From Porphyromonadaceae bacterium UBA4259 (GTDB lineage Bacteria; Bacteroidota; Bacteroidia; Bacteroidales; Muribaculaceae): a stretch of 7,628 nucleotides of DNA. Positions 5,826 to 7,628 of this stretch are shown here, piece after piece. The stretch spans positions 1 to 7,628 of the forward strand of contig DGWL01000063.1 in NCBI GenBank assembly GCA_002396125.1, read 5' to 3'. The notes under the pieces are model-generated. The model was not told the origin of the DNA. It searched no databases and saw only the letters and a program-made list of their open reading frames with translations. The position numbers and the translations under genes are program-made. The first letter of the stretch is position 1. The number at the start of each line of letters is the position of its first letter.

Positions 5826-7157
5826 ATGAGTTTCAATAATGCACTTAAAAAAGTCCTGGGACTTGGCGATTTTGGAGAGGGTGTTGACGACCTCGACTAC
5901 TTTGAGAAGAGAGTCTATGATGACCCTTGGCACAAGGACGAGGATGACAAGAAACCTAGAACCAGCAATGAGACCGACGACAAGAACGAAGGTGAGAATG
6001 CGGGGCAGCAACCGGCTCAGCAGCCTAAGCCGACCTACACTCGCGTGGAACTGCCGCGACAAGAGGTCGACATGACTGGTCTTGCAAGCAGCAAGAACGA
6101 GGGTGTGCCCGAGAATATCCTCAAGCGACTCATGAACATTATCAATGGTAACCTGTCGCCTCACATCCTCAACCACCTCAACGTTGAGGCCGAGACCCAC
6201 TCTATTGTTGAGAGCCTCAGGCCACAGTTCCGCGACTACGAGTCAAACCTGCGCAAGGAAGTGCTCGATAGCGCTGCCGAGCGGTGGAACAAGGAGCGCG
6301 CCGAGATTATCGAGAAACTCAAGGAAACCGATGATAAGGCACTCGCAGCCTATGAGGAAATCGACCAACTCAAGGAGAAAATCAAGGAAACTGAGAATTC
6401 TCGCAAGAGAACGCTCACCAGATATAACGAGTTGCAAAACAACATGCAGACTCTCATGACGGCTAAGGAGAAAACCGACATGGAGAACAGGAGTCTGCAA
6501 AACAAGATGAAAGTCCTGCAAAACAATCAAGAGCAAGACAAGAGTGGCGATAAAACCAAGGAAGAACTGCTTAAGCTTAACGACGAGCTTACACGCGAGC
6601 GCAACGAGGCCATCAAGTCGCGTGAACGAATTGCACAGTTGCAAAAGCAAGTCGACGAGCTCAAAGCCGGAGCATCGGCCACAGCAGCTCCAGCAACCAC
6701 AGCGGCAGTTGCCGATGCCAATATTGCCGACGCCATGAAGGAGAAGGATGCCGAGATCGACAACCTGTCGGCGCAAGTGGCTTGGCTGCATCGCAGGCTT
6801 GATCAGGCTAACGAAGAGCTTGAAAAGGCCAACGAAGAGTTGGCACAGGCCGAGCAGTTGGTTGCCGAAATTGATAAATTTGAGGAAATAAAGAATCGCA
6901 AAGACGAGGAAATTGCTTCGCTCAAGAAGAAATTACTTGAGAGCGGCAAGGATAACGGCGAGGCTCAAGAGCTCAAGGTTGAAAACGACAAACTCAAGGA
7001 GCAAGTTAAAAAGCTGGCTCAGCAGCTCAAGGAAGCAAAGGATGCTGCAGCAGCCGCACCAGCCGAGCCTACCATTCTCGATGACCTCGATGACGGTATC
7101 AACTTCACCGGCAACAGCGATGAGGAAGACGACAAGAACCAGATGTCGCTCTTCTAG
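5826..7157 (+). CDS. Long coiled-coil protein with C-terminal clamp-binding-like motif, unknown function
   Basis: I do not recognise this 443-residue protein. It has no signal peptide or membrane segment, so it is probably cytoplasmic. Residues 1-45 are a short acidic region (with DYFEKRVYDDPW at 24-35); 46-90 is polar, Gln/Pro-containing and likely disordered. Residues 93-128 form a compact-looking helical segment starting GVPENILKRL. Residues about 129-280 are a long heptad-type coiled coil rich in Glu, Lys and Leu, then an Ala/Thr linker (281-298), then a second coiled coil (about 304-405). The tail 406-443 is Ala/Pro then strongly acidic and ends QMSLF (439-443), matching the QL(S/D)LF motif by which DNA polymerases, MutS and other proteins bind the DnaN sliding clamp. 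The start ATG 5826 follows an AT-rich leader typical of Bacteroidota. It has its own promoter and terminator, so it is monocistronic. A structural or SMC-like scaffold role, perhaps at the replisome, is inference. Confidence 0.9.
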   Translation: MSFNNALKKVLGLGDFGEGVDDLDYFEKRVYDDPWHKDEDDKKPRTSNETDDKNEGENAGQQPAQQPKPTYTRVELPRQEVDMTGLASSKNEGVPENILKRLMNIINGNLSPHILNHLNVEAETHSIVESLRPQFRDYESNLRKEVLDSAAERWNKERAEIIEKLKETDDKALAAYEEIDQLKEKIKETENSRKRTLTRYNELQNNMQTLMTAKEKTDMENRSLQNKMKVLQNNQEQDKSGDKTKEELLKLNDELTRERNEAIKSRERIAQLQKQVDELKAGASATAAPATTAAVADANIADAMKEKDAEIDNLSAQVAWLHRRLDQANEELEKANEELAQAEQLVAEIDKFEEIKNRKDEEIASLKKKLLESGKDNGEAQELKVENDKLKEQVKKLAQQLKEAKDAAAAAPAEPTILDDLDDGINFTGNSDEEDDKNQMSLF

Positions 7158-7179
7158 TCCTGTAGTAAATCTACCACAC

Positions 7180-7220
7180 AAGCGCATTCCCTGCAACAAA
7201 AAAGGGGATGCGCTTTTTTT
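7180..7220 (+). terminator. Intrinsic terminator of the coiled-coil protein gene
   Basis: AAGCGCATTCCC pairs with GGGGATGCGCTT through 12 bp (one T-G wobble) around a 12-nt A-rich loop, followed by an unbroken run of T to 7220. It starts 23 bp after the stop codon. This is a textbook Rho-independent terminator on the plus strand. Confidence 0.93.
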
Positions 7221-7255
7221 AATCGCTTAACAATAATCACTAGCCTCATTCCCAT

Positions 7256-7317
7256 TTTATAACATTGACATATCATCTCGGTCGCTTCGCGCGCGTACAT
7301 TAATATAATGTTATAAA
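7256..7317. repeat. 11-bp inverted repeat flanking a 40-bp spacer
   Basis: TTTATAACATT (7256-7266) and its exact reverse complement AATGTTATAAA (7307-7317) flank a 40-bp spacer holding a GC-rich island (GTCGCTTCGCGCGCGTAC, 7281-7298) unlike the AT-rich arms. No transposase gene or target duplication is visible. It may be a regulator site pair or a remnant of a small element. Confidence 0.6.
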
Positions 7318-7458
7318 TAATGTTTATGACAGAGTCTTTTTTTTGTGTGTGTTTGTCCTTGTGTGCTCTTTCGGCGTGTTGAAAAGTGCCTTATGCGCTA
7401 TGAATTTTGATTGCGTGTCGCTAATCGGGTGTTGCGTAGGGTGGGGTGGTCGCGTTGT

Positions 7459-7494
7459 CCCGAAGCGCCGTTCGGGTGTTCCAAAACGCCCGAA
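7459..7494. repeat. Mutually exclusive overlapping hairpins
   Basis: CCCGAA (7459-7464) pairs with TTCGGG (7471-7476) as a 6-bp hairpin. The same TTCGGG also begins a longer stem, TTCGGGTGTT (7471-7480) with AACGCCCGAA (7485-7494), of 10 bp with one wobble and the loop CCAA. Only one can form at a time. The element lies upstream of the right-edge promoter, so it is not in that transcript; it may be a protein-binding palindrome. Confidence 0.6.
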
Positions 7495-7547
7495 ATCGCG
7501 AAAAACGAAAAAAAATCGCTAAAAAAGTGCATTTTTAGGCAAAAATA

Positions 7548-7579
7548 TTTGCACAGTTGAAAAAGTCGCCTTACCTTTG
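7548..7579 (+). promoter_or_regulatory. Strong housekeeping-type promoter facing the right edge
   Basis: A perfect TTTG (7548-7551) and a perfect TANNTTTG (TACCTTTG, 7572-7579) are separated by the ideal 20 bp, with A-tracts upstream at 7501-7526. Such complete consensus is typical of rRNA, tRNA or other highly expressed operons in Bacteroidales, but the transcribed gene is outside the window. The -33 box overlaps a bulged palindrome (GTGCA 7527-7531 with TGCAC 7550-7554; TTTTT 7532-7536 with AAAAA 7541-7545). Confidence 0.85.
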
Positions 7580-7582
7580 CAT

Positions 7583-7628
7583 CGCTTTTCGGCTCACGAG
7601 GACCTGGTTCCGAGTTGAGCGGTTTTTT
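7583..7628 (+). other. Transcript leader with stem-loop and T-run, cut by window end
   Basis: The predicted transcript starts near here. CGCT (7583-7586) and TCGG (7589-7592) can pair with CCGA (7610-7613) and AGCG (7618-7621); alternatively GCTCA (7592-7596) pairs with TGAGC (7616-7620) with GGA/TCC inside. Six T follow to the window edge. This could be an early terminator or attenuator, or a processing stem of an rRNA/tRNA precursor. The sequence does not resemble a tRNA. Confidence 0.4.

Larger units (their letters stand above)
7221..7547. other. Gene-free intergenic stretch before the right-edge promoter
   Basis: I see no credible gene, tRNA or CRISPR here; the only open stretches are tiny (for example 18 codons from ATG 7327). 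The left part is AT-rich with an inverted repeat, the middle (about 7338-7450) is G/T-rich on the plus strand, and the right part has paired hairpins and then A-tracts (7501-7526) just upstream of the promoter, which could act as an UP-like element. Confidence 0.6.

Noticed and set aside
6243..6791. Minus-strand ORF of 182 codons inside the coiled-coil gene
   Set aside because: Leu/Val-rich translation opposite a Glu/Lys-rich coiled coil is the usual antisense shadow.
7327..7383. Tiny Cys-rich ORF starting ATG ACA GAG (18 codons)
   Set aside because: Very short, in a G/T-rich low-complexity stretch, without promoter or family support.
7583..7628. Right edge as the start of a tRNA
   Set aside because: No acceptor, D-arm or T-arm consensus can be fitted; GGTTCC at 7606-7611 resembles a T-arm only superficially.

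Overview
The window looks like chromosomal DNA from a member of the Bacteroidota, most likely order Bacteroidales (gut Muribaculaceae or Bacteroides/Prevotella-like). The grounds are four promoters of the -33 TTTG / -7 TANNTTTG type, AT-rich translation starts without Shine-Dalgarno sequences, and protein types typical of that order (a long S41 peptidase C-terminus, a Spy/CpxP-like secreted protein, a DUF6515-like secreted protein). Family assignments come from reading motifs by eye; no database search was run.

Left part (1-4251, + strand): the 3' end of an S41 C-terminal processing peptidase gene runs by ATGA overlap into a complete mfd gene for the transcription-repair coupling factor. A strong 13-bp stem-loop lies just downstream. 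Middle part (4351-5359, - strand): two genes for small exported proteins 46 bp apart, probably one operon. The first is a basic His/Met-rich DUF6515-like protein, the second a Spy/CpxP-like helical protein with a Gly/His tail. The 466-bp intergenic stretch 5360-5825 carries two tandem diverged copies (about 77% identical, period 134 bp) of a promoter module reading toward this operon. Each copy has a -7 box, a -33-like box at the same 20-bp spacing, and two TGGTSAAC boxes exactly 21 bp apart that resemble LytTR-type regulator sites. A third, divergent promoter serves the gene to the right.

Right part (5826-7220, + strand): a 443-residue long coiled-coil protein of no family I recognise. Its last five residues are QMSLF, a near-perfect match to the bacterial sliding-clamp (DnaN) binding motif, placed at the end of an acidic flexible tail. 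A clear intrinsic terminator follows. From 7221 to the right edge there is no credible gene. That stretch holds an 11-bp inverted repeat, a pair of mutually exclusive hairpins, A-tracts, and a very good housekeeping-type promoter firing toward the right edge, whose transcript begins with a stem-loop and a T-run cut off by the window end.

The most interesting observations are the clamp-binding C-terminus on an uncharacterised coiled-coil protein, and the duplicated promoter/operator module in front of the secreted-protein operon.
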